Assembly (NCBI RefSeq): GCF_047495875.1 | Contig: NC_092497.1 | Location: 75,873,463 to 75,937,462 of the forward strand | Reading direction: 5' to 3' | DNA length: 64,000 bases | Source of the DNA: Pithys albifrons albifrons | Taxonomy: Eukaryota > Chordata > Aves > Passeriformes > Thamnophilidae | Shown here: positions 23,724-35,110 of the stretch, one piece after another | Layout: every line of letters begins with the position of its first letter | Position numbering within the stretch: position 1 is the first letter of the stretch | The notes under the pieces: generated by a model | The model's database searches: none | What the model saw: only the letters and a program-made list of their open reading frames with translations | What the model was told of the DNA's origin: nothing | Program-made: the position numbers and the translations under genes

Positions 23724-26700
23724 AGAAGCAACTATGACCTGAGCTGCTCAACAGATTCTGCCAGCAGCTGCTGCATAGTCCAGTTCATCCCTCACTGAAT
23801 TCTAGGTGACATCTGCGAGATGACATTAGCAGGACTTACGGTTATGAGAGGCCAGTGCTGTTTGCAGAATAACCAGATCCCAGTCACAAAAGGAGAAATT
23901 GCTAGACAAGGACTGTGACCTCTGCTAGTATATTTAAACCTCTAAGGGCAGAGAGGAAAACAAACCACATGGAATGACAAAGTGAACATACTGTTTGATT
24001 GTTTAGGAAGAAAGCAAATGAGACATCACCTTATTGCCTTTCTTACGACAAGAATGAGCCATATCTGATGATTCTTTCTTGCCTCCTTTCTGAAATGCTA
24101 AAGAGAATTGGATCTCACCATTCTGTTTGTTACTCATGGGAACCTCCAACCCTGCAAAAATGATATTGGAATATCATTAAATCATAATATTTAAAAGGCA
24201 ATTATATAATTGCTATTTATTGTATACCAGACAACAAGCTGGGTATTCCTGGACAGTACACAGATTTGCCTTCTGCTCCCAGACATCTTGTTCTCCAGTA
24301 GCAAGTGAATATCCCAAAAGCAAGAACCATGAAACTATCATTGGGAATATGGATACAGTACAGCAGCAGATTGAGAACATCTGAGTTACATAAGCTCTTA
24401 GAGTTGAAATTTTCTGAGAACATGCATTCTAATTCCTTTTCCTAGTCATGTTTTACGCATATCAATTTAAATTGTTTTTCTATGGTAGCTTCAGCCAAAA
24501 TGTAGAAAAAGTATCTGCCTGAGAACATTCAAGAATATGTTCATCCACTTTTTGAGTTTAACAAGATTAAGTGAAATAAATGTTTCAATCCCTTCAGAGA
24601 AGGGATCTGTCACATAACTCACAGATGATTATTTAACCTGAAATTTTTGTGCTCTTAATAGTCAATACACCCCTCACGAAAAGCTACACATTTATAAGGG
24701 CTAGACCCTCTGTACTTCTTAGAATCTATATAGTAATGCTAAATGACATTATAGAAGTCTTAAAACATTCTTTGCCTGTGATACAGATATTTTTTTCAAA
24801 TCTTCAGAACTATAATACAGCTTTTTGTCATCAGTACATGTGTTTTAATTGACAGAACACAACAAAGAAAACTGAATAGAAAAAAAATCACTGTTGAAGT
24901 TCTTCAAGCATTCTGCAGTGCATGATCACAGGATATTGCATGTTGGTCTCCCAGCCCAGCTAGCAAACTACACAGGAAGAACATGTACTATATAGAATAA
25001 TGAAAGGGGTAGACCACTGTTGGCCTTTGAAACCTTATTGCCACACTCACTGTGTCAGTTTGTGATTTGTTCAGCAGCACTTCACTGAGCTGGACTAGTG
25101 AAGCAAGAAGAATACTTTGAAGCATTTAAAAATATACATTTGTATACAAAACATATATAAAATATGTATCCAAATATATGCCAAAAAGTATCTCAAAATA
25201 AATACAAATTACATATCAAAGAATACCACTTGTCATATCTCTTAACTGTCCTCAGTTGAGGGATGCAACAGAATGTAAGGATTATATGCCCCACAGTAAA
25301 ATCTGGGCCTATTTTATCAAACAATTAGCACAACTACTCATTTTAACAGACTCAGAATTATCCCCCAAATATTACAGTTTTGTGGTGGTTTTGAACAACA
25401 AACAGGGTTTCTGAGTTTCCCTTTTCTGATTTTGTGAAATTTTTATTTCACAGGCAGAAAAGTTTAAAAACATACTGCGAAAGTCCACGTTGACCCACCA
25501 CAGATACTTTGCAATACCTCAATAGCTGAGAGATATTTCTATGTTAATTCTAGTACAACAACTTACTGGAATGTCTGAGAGAAGAAGAAGAAAAAAAAAA
25601 GTTGACTTAAGGGAGAAAAACATTTAAGAATTAGACATAAAATAATTTGAGCTGCTCAGTTTCCATCAGTTCATACAGCATTTACCAGGGTAGTGTACTT
25701 GAAACAGTACGAATAATGTTATGTTCTTTTCTGAATTTCAGGTTAACATGAAGAGAATTGTAGTTCCATTGAAGTTCTCAAACACAGATAATTTTTAACC
25801 ATTACAGTTTCTGAAAGAAAAAATTTGTAACAATCAGGGAGGAATCAAAGTCCCTTTGAAAAGAAGATATTAATATATGCGTATTGTGAGGTTCTATCTA
25901 CAGGTTGCTATTCCCAACCTTGTGACACCTCTGGTGAGGATACATTACTTTTTATAGTTCAAATCTGCTCTCTAGTGGCAAGAACTACCACACCAGTTTT
26001 ATAGAAAAATACTTGCTAATCCTGATGTAATTAATGCAATTCATTTTTGCTTCGCCAGAGTGAGGAATAAGAAAAAAACTAATGAAATAAATATTTGAGT
26101 GACTGAAAATGAGAGTATGTAATTCTGTTGAGATCTGCTAATTCTAGTTAATTTTTCATCAGTACCATATCAATTTCCTTTAATATGGCTTAAAATACAT
26201 TTGAGATAGGGTGTATATTCATAAGAAGAAATTTAAGAGAAAAAAGGTAATTCACCGCTGGTGTAAACTGTGTATAAGTTTAACAGGTTTGAATAAGGAA
26301 GCTTGAAAGCTTGTAAGACTGGAATGTCAACTGTCAGTGCACTTGCACGTTGATACTTGTTTGTAAGATTTCTTCCCCTTCAGGCTAGGAAGTAACCATA
26401 GAAATAGGAGATAACATCATTAGATCATTTTAATAATTCCTCAGTTACATCTTCCCTTGCAGAAATTTTCTGGACTGACTTCAAGAAAGACTGGGAAGAT
26501 ACATTGCGCAACTTAATTTACAGAGTCTGCTCGTTTCACTGGGGAGACTTGTACACTTTATTAGTAGCCCTGAAATAATAATTGTGTTCAGATTAGGGTG
26601 GGTAGCATGATCTTTTCTAGCTTTATGTCTACTCCATCCTTCATTTTCATTAGTAATTCACATACAGATGTGTGCTTACTTATGAACACTGGCAGATTAA

Positions 26701-28865
26701 ACTACAGAAGAATAGCTAAATTGGCCATGACTTCCACATGTCAGTACTTGGCTGAAATACATATATAGGTTGAGGAACAAACTGCTAGTTTCCAGTCCAA
26801 GAAGTAAAGTCTATTTAAAACTGGCCATCTTACTATGCAGACGTTCAGCAGCAGCTAGCAGTACATTTTTTACTAAGGGCACAGAAAAGAGGGTGGTTCT
26901 GCCATAGCCTCCAAAATACTTGACACTTGACAGCATATTGGCAGGATAAAATTGAAATTATGAGCAGTTAAAAAGAAATATTTGGAGCTCTCCTTGTATC
27001 AATGTATTTGAATGATATTTGGCTGGTTTCTCACTTGTTTAGTGAAAGAAAAATTAAGAAGAGTAGAAAAAGAGTGGATCAACATAGAAGGTGAGGTTGC
27101 GCTCATGACAATCAGAGCCTTCTCAGAGTACAGTGACTTTCTTAATTGCCAACCCTTAAATGTGGGAAGATAAGGCAGACCATCATCTTTCAGAAACTCT
27201 CTTTTTAGTCACTGCAGCAGATGGTTTATATCACCTAAAGTCCTGACTCTCAATTTTCAAAAGAAAAACTCATTCAGATGTGTAAATGCACGCAGATGCA
27301 TTACCTGTGCACTAGTCAAGAGCACCTATAAATAGCTCGTCCTTCAGTACCTTCCCCCACTATGTTTTCTGCACTGCAGCAGCACGCAATAGTCCTTCAG
27401 GGTACATTGGCTCCTCATACTGTAGCTAGGCAAGACCCCTATCAGAGACCCAGCTCTGCCCCAAATGGCTAACAACCTAAGGCACCAATGTGACAGCAAC
27501 CAAACATAATTAACAGAATGAGGGAGGCACACAGACCGGTTTGCATAACAGAAACCACCACAACTCAGCAGCTGCCCAACTAGCAAAAACATGCTCTGCT
27601 GGCAGAGTGCAGAGGATGATTTCCCTGGAGATTTAGAGGGGGCAACAAAGTTATTTCATGTTTGTTAAAAACTCTTGCATTTTGCAGTGCTTGTAAATTC
27701 CTGCTATGGCTCAGTTGCTGAACAAAGTCAAAGAAAGTCCTGTGAAAAGTAGACACAGGTATTTGTTTCATGTACAAAAAAAAAGTAGTCATGGCAAACT
27801 AATGGCTGGAGAAGCAAGCTGTTCAACTCTGAAGAAACAGGACACCTTTTTGTTCTGTCCCAGATGTAAGTGAGGTGGGTACTGTACAAGCACCTGTGGT
27901 ATTTCTACCCACAGTATTATTTTACAGCATGAAGAAAAATAACTGCAGTACTAAATTCAAACCTAGTTTGGCTAAAAATTATACTACAATGTCAAGGAAT
28001 CTCAATTTAACCTAAATCCAGAAAAATTTACATCAGGACTGACATTAAATTCAAAGACACAAACTTATAAGGACATCTGAAGGTTAGTTCCTATGGAGCC
28101 ACTACTACAAAAAAGTTCAGAAAACTTACCTAAATTTTCTTATTTGACTACACAAGATGGTGAGTTAAGAAACAATTAAATCCAATAGAATAGAACAAAA
28201 TCCTCCCTTTTAATCAGCACTGGGAACATCCAGGGTTAACTCCACCAATGTCATGTTCAAGGAGACTTTTGTGTTTCCAGGTTTATATAGTTAGTTACAA
28301 CTGAAAACTCCTCCCCAAAGTTAAGCAGTAAATTTCAAGTGACTCTTAACAGCTCTCAGGGTCTGCTCTTATCTCTGCAGCTCTATATGTCCTTTTGACT
28401 AAACAATGTTACAGCTTCAGGCCTCTAACCTAGACACGTTTTCTGATTTATTTCTTGCAGCTCAGCTGTTAAGCTTTTTGGTTTATTTCCTAAAGTTCAT
28501 CTTACAGTTACAGGGTTAAATTCTTCTTTGTCTAAAGCTATGCATGGTTAAGATATCTGACAAACTTGACTACAAGCTAAAATCAAAAGTTAATATAAAA
28601 TATAAAATTAGTACAGGTCTGATTAAAAATTAGGAAAGACCATATGATTTTATGGAGAAGGGATAAAATCCATTTTCTTGAGGGGTCCCTGTATCAGTGG
28701 TTAAGGTGGTAAGGAAATAGATACATCTGACGTTACCTGGCTGATCTCTATACACAGACATGGTAAGTGTACTAGGAAACCTTCTACTTTGCCCTCTTAA
28801 GGTGACAGTGTAGCTCAGTTCCAAGTTAAACATCACCTTTTTAAATTAACCAAGTGATAGCAAAA
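23724..28865. other. Intergenic stretch, A/T-rich, no recognised gene
   Basis: About 5.1 kb with scattered short open frames only (for example 27344-27592 minus). No CR1 terminus, LTR pair or RNA gene was recognised. Confidence 0.45.
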
Positions 28866-29390
28866 AACGCCAGAAAAGAACTGCTAAGATAAAAGTGGAA
28901 CTCCATTAGCAGCAAGTATTTATTTCTGCGCAGGGAAGTGAGGCACTTTGCACTCCACAAACTCACTTCCAAGCACAGGTTCAAAAGCGTGTTCATTTAT
29001 ACATCTAAATCTAGGTGATTACAACATCTTCTCATACATTATTCATGTAATTCAACATCTCATTACATATTGATGATACGCAGAGTCTGGGCAGAGTCTG
29101 GGCGGTGTCTTCTCTTGGCATCGGTTTTGGGTGGGTAGTTCCATTCTTCATCTTCACTTATTGGGGCTTTTTGTAAGTCTTCCTCAGACTGACTTGACTA
29201 ATTCCCTTTCATCAGTGACCCAGCCAAATTTTGTGCAAAAAATCTTGGCTTGTTACCATCTCGCCCTATTCGTATGCCTACTTCTACCTGATTTATAACT
29301 TCTAGTGCATGGTACAGCAAACTTAATCAATAGGCTAGGTCCAGGTAAAAGAACAGAACATGCTATGTTTTAGTTGGGTAATTTTGCCTA
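28866..29390 (-). mobile_element. Probable decayed LTR, minus orientation
   Basis: Read on the minus strand, the segment contains CACCGCCCAGACTCTGCCCA (about 29087-29106), ATGTATAAATGAACACG (TATA-like, about 28990-29006) and AGAAATAAATACTTGCTGCT (polyadenylation-type signal, about 28908-28927). That order and spacing match avian retroviral LTRs. GC-rich U3 blocks stand out against the A/T-rich surroundings. Ends and target duplication were not found, so boundaries are approximate. Confidence 0.45.
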
Positions 29391-31451
29391 CAAAGTTTCC
29401 ACAAAACTAAGATTTTAAGGGTCTTTTTGTAAATTCAGGCCTTACTCCTTTTCATCAAGGATTTCCACTTATACTCTCTGATAATGGGATATTACTACTT
29501 GGCATTGTTCCTTTTGCACAATGTTGTTTAAAAGCACTTGCACAACAACAAAATATTTATATTAAGCATAAAAGACTGTCCCTAGATAAACCAGTCCAAA
29601 GAGAACAAGTTTTTAAGTCACTGCTTCACATGGGTAGTATCTGGTTACTGTATGATTAGTACTGATACAAACTGATGTTTTTAGGAAGAATTGGGTCAGA
29701 CATACATTCATCATTTCCAAAGAACTTGAAAAAATAGAAGCAAAGGAATGTTGCTCACAGCATGACTTACTATAGATATTGCTCAAAACATCCTTGGCTA
29801 ATGTTTTGCAGTAGGTCAAAGAGAAAACTAATTAGTCAGCTGTGAAACATAAATATATGCAAACTAAGCTTTTTATGTGGAGACCAAGCTGTCACAAGAC
29901 ATTTATATTAAACTGGGAAGGGCAAGTGATGATCACCAAAACACAGAAACACTGAACAGTGGAGAGAGGAGAGAAGTCCTCATGGTTAAGACAATATGCC
30001 TCACACCAGGACAGTCAGGAATTAGTTACTAGCCACTGAAAGAATGTAGGACAGTGTGTCAGGAATGATGGGTTTTTTTCCAGTGGAATGGTGTCAGTAT
30101 TTAATCATTTGTGGCTTGATCTTCCTTTCTAAATTAGTTCTTTTTAATTTTTAAACTATTATAGAAAAATTCCTTAACAGCATTAATAAAACTCCCAGAT
30201 TGAGAAAGGAAAAAGATAATGCTTTGGGGGACAGTCATTACTTTAGGACATTCATGTTTACCAACTTAAAAGAAAATACAAAATACATTTCATAAAAGCA
30301 GAAAACTGTCTTGATTGTCTAACCCCAAAAACTGGGCCCAGAATTACAAAATAGCTTGTTTTTTCTTCTGGTCCCTACCCATTATCAAACCAGAAATTTG
30401 ACAACTGCATTTTTTCCTCTCCAAATAAAATCTTTACTAATTTCTTGACTAGCATGCGGATCAACAGGGCTAAAAGCAAAAACATCTGACCTCTGCTGCT
30501 CCTGAAAAAAACATGAACTCTTCCCTCAAAAAGAAAAAATGAAAACCAAGAAAAAACATTAATTTATATTAAATTTAAGGGTGCTAAACAGTCATGAAAT
30601 GTTTGTGAGCCAACTTCCATGACTCGAGTAATAAAAAACAGGCAATGAGTTATTCTTCACATGTTAAGCTCCCTATGTTAAGCTCCCCTTCAACAGTCTA
30701 TTTCCCTATAATCCAAGCATAAGGTTTTCCACAATATCAATGTGTCTTTCCATTTCAGCACCTTGCAATCCCTGTCAGAAGACCACTGTTCTGTTGCTTG
30801 TGTGTTCTCACTCAGCACCTATTCACACAGTGTCTGAGCTTCTGCCAGGGCTTAAACCAGCATGGATAACATCTGCCTTATGTTGTTTGTACTTTCTATT
30901 TTCCCCTGGGAGAAAAGTGCTCTAAAGAGCTCTGTTTTCAAGAGGATTTGCTTTTGCTGTTAGGGTTCTTCTGGCACACATAGAATATTAACTTATCAGA
31001 GCTTTGCTCCAACCAAAGGGAAATTCATTCTGACTCAGCCTGACAAGCATCACTGAGTCAGCAGTGTTCCCTTTGTGGGTGGCAGTGCACATCTCAAGAG
31101 TTCCCTGTGCACAACTGCAGTATTACAGTGTGTGGGAGACAGTCTTGTGCTCCGCCACAGGAGTGCCAGACATGACACCCCAGTAGCTGGATTTTCATGT
31201 GGAAATCCAGATATGCATCAAGCTCAGTATTACAGGTACTTCATGCGAGGCACCAAGCAACAGCATGTTTTATTTTTGAGCAGTATTAAGATCTATGTAT
31301 AGTGTTTATGGTAGCCTCATTTTGTGTGTATGCTCTCTTTTTCTGTCATTAATATATTTAATCACAGCTGCCATCTTACAAGATCAACATCCAGCAGAAG
31401 GGGGATGCATGCTGTCCTGAACCTTCTTAACATTTTTGTATTTTGTGGGAT

Positions 31452-31480
31452 GTTTGTTTGTTTGATTGATTGTTTGTTTT
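31452..31480. repeat. TGTT/TTGA simple repeat
   Basis: Short run of TGTTTGTTTGTTTGATTGAT units followed by TGTTTGTTTT. Confidence 0.6.
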
Positions 31481-32559
31481 TATATGAAGCCTTTTAAAAA
31501 GGGAGTCAGTCCATATAGTTCAGAGCACTGGTATCTTTTCCACATTATTTTTCTGATCCTTATTATTTTGATTTGTCTTCTTTAAAATTGCCTTAGCTAG
31601 ATGAGCTTAAACAGTTCCTGACTGCTACAATATTTTTATCAGCAAAGCACATGAAATGCTGTTACAATTGTGACAGTGAATACATTGAAGATGTGCTACA
31701 TTGGGAAGTCAAAAGATATTCGAAAAATCCCAGTGACAGACATGATCAACACAACTCTTTCTAACATTTTAGTTTTGTCTTTACAGTAATTTGTTTGTTT
31801 GTTGACTTTTAGGTTAAATGCCCCGATTAATAGGAAATATTTTTACTGGCAAGAAACCCATTTTCTTAGCTATCCCAAAGAGTAAACACCATTAAAATAG
31901 AGAAATGTACATTTGAAAGAAGCTTGAGCAGCTGTCTAGTGATAGATACTGCAGTACAGATTTTCTAAATGCAAAACTAACATAAGTATGTTTTGTGAAA
32001 ATTACATAATTGCAAATAGACAAGATGTGTGGAATAAATAGTACATCATTTTTGCAGGGAAATATCACTGTGCCCCAATCTAAAATTCCCCTGACAATCA
32101 CTGTGACACTCTTCCACCACTGAAACAACTTCTAAAAATTCTGTTAGTATTACCTGTTGCCTTTTCTGGCTCAAGGCTGCTAATCAGTACTACACAAGTT
32201 CCATACACATTAGAAATAATTTAGTTGCAATAGGTAATTACCTCTCTGTTATTTTTACTTTCCTATAACATTATTGTGCGAACTATAGGGCGAAGCACCT
32301 TCAGTGCACTGCCTCTCACTGGCAGCAGATGTCCCCTTGTGCTCAACACTTGTATTTGTAAAAAGAGCTAGTGGTTGTAAAATGCACGAAGAGTTTTCAT
32401 CTGCAGAACAGCATAGCATTTTTACTTTACTTTCTTCCACAAAGTTCTGGAGATAGGCAAAATATGTTGCTATTATGTTTTCGTAAATGCAAGTCTGAAG
32501 GACTGGAGAAAATATCAACATCCTGTGAATTGCAAATCAGTTTTTACTTCATGCTTTCA

Positions 32560-32620
32560 AACAAAAAACCCCAAAACAAACAAACAAACAAACAAAAAAA
32601 CCAAAAAAGAAAAGAAAGAA
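32560..32620. repeat. CAAA microsatellite and A-rich tract
   Basis: Successive AAAC units (about 32577-32595) inside an A/C-rich then A/G-rich tract. Confidence 0.7.
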
Positions 32621-32855
32621 GGAGGGTGGTTATTCATACGCAACTTTGCGAATTTATCACAGAAATCATGAACAATCAATAGGAGACATTCCTCTGGGAT
32701 TTCTTTACTGGTGTTTAAAAACAATTATTCCCTAATGCAGCACTTGATCTTTTGAAGTTGTGCACTTAAATATCCATCCTTAGATCCTGGTTTTGGCAGG
32801 TTAGAGACCAAATCAGAAAGCAAGTATAATAACTGGAAAAATTTGGATTTTATCC

Positions 32856-32941
32856 CATCAGGTCTCAGAAGATCAGCAAGGTCAGCCTCAGTTAGTACTT
32901 GGATGGGAGACCTCCTGGGAATACCGGGTACTGTAGGTTCT
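32856..32941 (+). pseudogene. 5'-truncated 5S rRNA-like sequence
   Basis: The stretch corresponds to the last ~85 bases of vertebrate 5S rRNA. The strongest block, GTTAGTACTTGGATGGGAGA then CCTCCTGGGAATACCGGGTA then CTGTAGGTTCT, covers the internal C box with one or two changes. The upstream GTCTCAGAAGATCAGCAAGG matches the A box and intermediate element with several changes. The first ~38 bases of 5S (the CCATACCACCCTGAACGCGCC part) are absent. It is therefore a pseudogene or a 5S-derived repeat head, not a working 5S gene. No T-run terminator follows directly. Confidence 0.8.
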
Positions 32942-33180
32942 AGTCCAGAGGACTTCACTGTCACTGTCCAAGCTCGCTCGGCCGTGGCAGATGAACTTTA
33001 AGAGTTAAAGGGTCGGCCAGTTCTGCGCATGCTGTGCCTCACCTAAAAAATCCACTGGGCGGGCTCAAAGGACACACCTACATGGGTAGAGCCCTTCCCA
33101 AATCTTCATTCGCAAAGCCTAGCCTTGATAATGAATTTCAAAGGGTAGCTAAATTAATTTCCCAGTATGCATTGCTTCAG
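32942..33180. other. G/C-rich block downstream of the 5S-like sequence with NRF1- and ZNF143-like motifs
   Basis: This block is richer in CpG and GC than its surroundings. It contains TGCGCATGC (33024-33032), the core of the NRF1 site, and TTCCCAGTATGCATTGC (about 33159-33175), close to the ZNF143/Staf consensus. The sequence could be decayed 5S spacer, an unrecognised repeat or a cryptic promoter. I could not identify a transcript starting here. Confidence 0.4.
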
Positions 33181-34589
33181 TAAGCATAAGTTCATGGCTT
33201 TGAATACTAGAACACTACAGCTCTTCTAAGTTAGTGGGAGCAAGAGTGATCCTTTGGAGTCAGAAGTTGTAGACAGACAATGTTAGATGCCAGAGCTACT
33301 TCAATGGAGTTACAGAAATTTACAGTACTCAACAAGAATAGCTTTGTTGGCAAGATTTCAGGATCTATCCAATCATGATGTTTTTTCAAAACCTGCAGTG
33401 TACTTTTGTAGTCTCTTGCAGACAAAAATCTGCTGCTGAAGTTTTGCTCAAGTTTCTCTATGAGGCAACAGCATCATGGTTAAGGGAGGGGGGAAAGAGG
33501 CTTGTTTCTCTAGCCACATATGTCCGATTTTGGTTGAAACATTTAACAGAAAAAACACTTGTAAATATACTGCAATTTTGCAAAGGGTTTTTACACATTT
33601 GTTTCTCCATATGGAATAAAAAAAAATGTGTCTGGGAATGCTTGTGCCACAATTCCAAATTCTTACTGTCTCACTCACTTCCTGATGAAAGATACACAAA
33701 AAGCCTTGAAATATGCACAAGCCACCCAATTCGTGTTAAGACCATTGGACAATTAAACAATGCAAGATTTTTATTTCACCAGTGCTTGGAGCAGAAACAA
33801 ACACAGGTAATGCTACAGCATCACAAAACTCAACACAGAATTTTCAGGTACTACTTAAGGACAAATGCTGCAAAATCTGCCTAATGGTTTTCTTTTATTT
33901 CTACATAAATACAGGCACAATCCAAAGAATCACACCAAGACTTTTTACCTACCAGGTGCAGAAGGAACTAAGATTTGCCTGGCAGTACTTCTGAATGTTA
34001 TCTATGGTTGTCTGTTTTTGGCAGAAAGTAAAGGTGTTACAATGCGAAAAACACAGAAAACCTACCAGGACAGATAGTGATTGGATTACTTTACTTCTTG
34101 GGTTTGATAGCAACCACCAGAGCTGTTAAAGTTCATTGGCTTCTTTGCACGACAATTTAGCAAAAAGTATCTTTTTTCAAGAATGAGGCATTTATCAGAC
34201 TTTTGTAGAGATTTTTTGCCACCCCCAAAGAATCAAGTATTTGCATTTGCATCAATCAGTGGGTTTTGTTATTGGTACTAGTTGAAGAAAGTGAGCTCTC
34301 ATGTCACAGGCTTCTCTATTTGGTTAATGCTCTAATCTTTTTGCTGTCTCCTGGAAAAATAATTATCTCTGGAGAATTGTTTCATTTTGTTACTACATTT
34401 AAGCAAAGACCAGCTGCCTATAAGCTCTTTTTTCATCTCACATGTTAATTAAGACTAGAGTCAAGATTTTAAATAATCACTCAGAATGTGACTAAGCAGC
34501 GCAGACCACAAAGGAGAAACAGCAACTGAAATGATGCCAAAGGGGTTTTGTTCTGATTTTCACATTTTGTAGATTTTAGGAACACAGTA
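33181..34589. other. Intergenic stretch, no recognised gene
   Basis: The plus-strand open frame at 33375-33884 (169 codons) has no recognisable domain, contains many Cys/Lys/Phe residues typical of A/T-rich noncoding sequence, and is overlapped by comparable frames on the other strand. I treat it as chance. Confidence 0.45.
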
Positions 34590-35110
34590 GTTGTAGATTT
34601 TTAGAGGGTTAATATTTCTAACAGTTTAAGTTTAATGCCTTTCTATCACTACCCCTGTCCCAGAACAGGGAGCTCAAATTCCTTTAGTTAATTAATCTTG
34701 TTTAGACTCCTTTCCAAGGTAAAGAGCTGAAGGATATCAGAAGGCCTACAGAATGAAACATAAACATAGGTCAGAGTGACCCAAAAGCCAGAATTGGATG
34801 AACTCCAAGAGACCTTTGTGTGCCTGAGGAAGAAGAGGTTATGAAGACAGAGGGTCTTGACGACCCCGGAACCAATTCCAGGGGGTTGGACCAGGGGTGG
34901 GACTGGGGCTGGACTGAGAAATGTGTAAAGCAATGATTGGAGGGATCTTATTATAAAAGCCATGGAAACAAGAACTAAGACACATGCATGTCATCCTGTA
35001 TTCCTGTGGGCTGTAGGCCCTGTGTTATTAAAGGACCTTTACTTTTTATCTTACCCTACACTAACGTGGCTCGAAGTCCTGTTTTTGGGGGAAGGGTCAT
35101 TCACACCATC
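34590..35110 (+). mobile_element. Probable solo LTR, plus orientation
   Basis: The segment shows promoter and polyadenylation features in LTR order: GACCCCGGAACCAATTCC (34862-34879), TTATAAAAGCC (TATA-like, 34951-34961), a GTGGGCTGTAGGCCCTGTG hairpin-like motif (about 35005-35023), ATTAAAGGACC (polyadenylation-type, about 35026-35036) and ACTAACGTGGCTCGAAGTCC downstream. This layout resembles an avian ERV LTR with a short R/U5. The 5' end and target duplication could not be fixed. Confidence 0.5.

Larger units (their letters stand above)
29391..32855. other. Intergenic stretch, no recognised gene
   Basis: About 3.5 kb with simple tracts (TTTG/TTGA at 31452-31480, CAAA repeats at about 32560-32620). 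Open frames are short and unremarkable. Confidence 0.45.

Noticed and set aside
33375..33884. 169-codon plus-strand frame
   Set aside because: Overlapped by similar-length frames on the other strand; residue composition typical of translated A/T-rich noncoding DNA.
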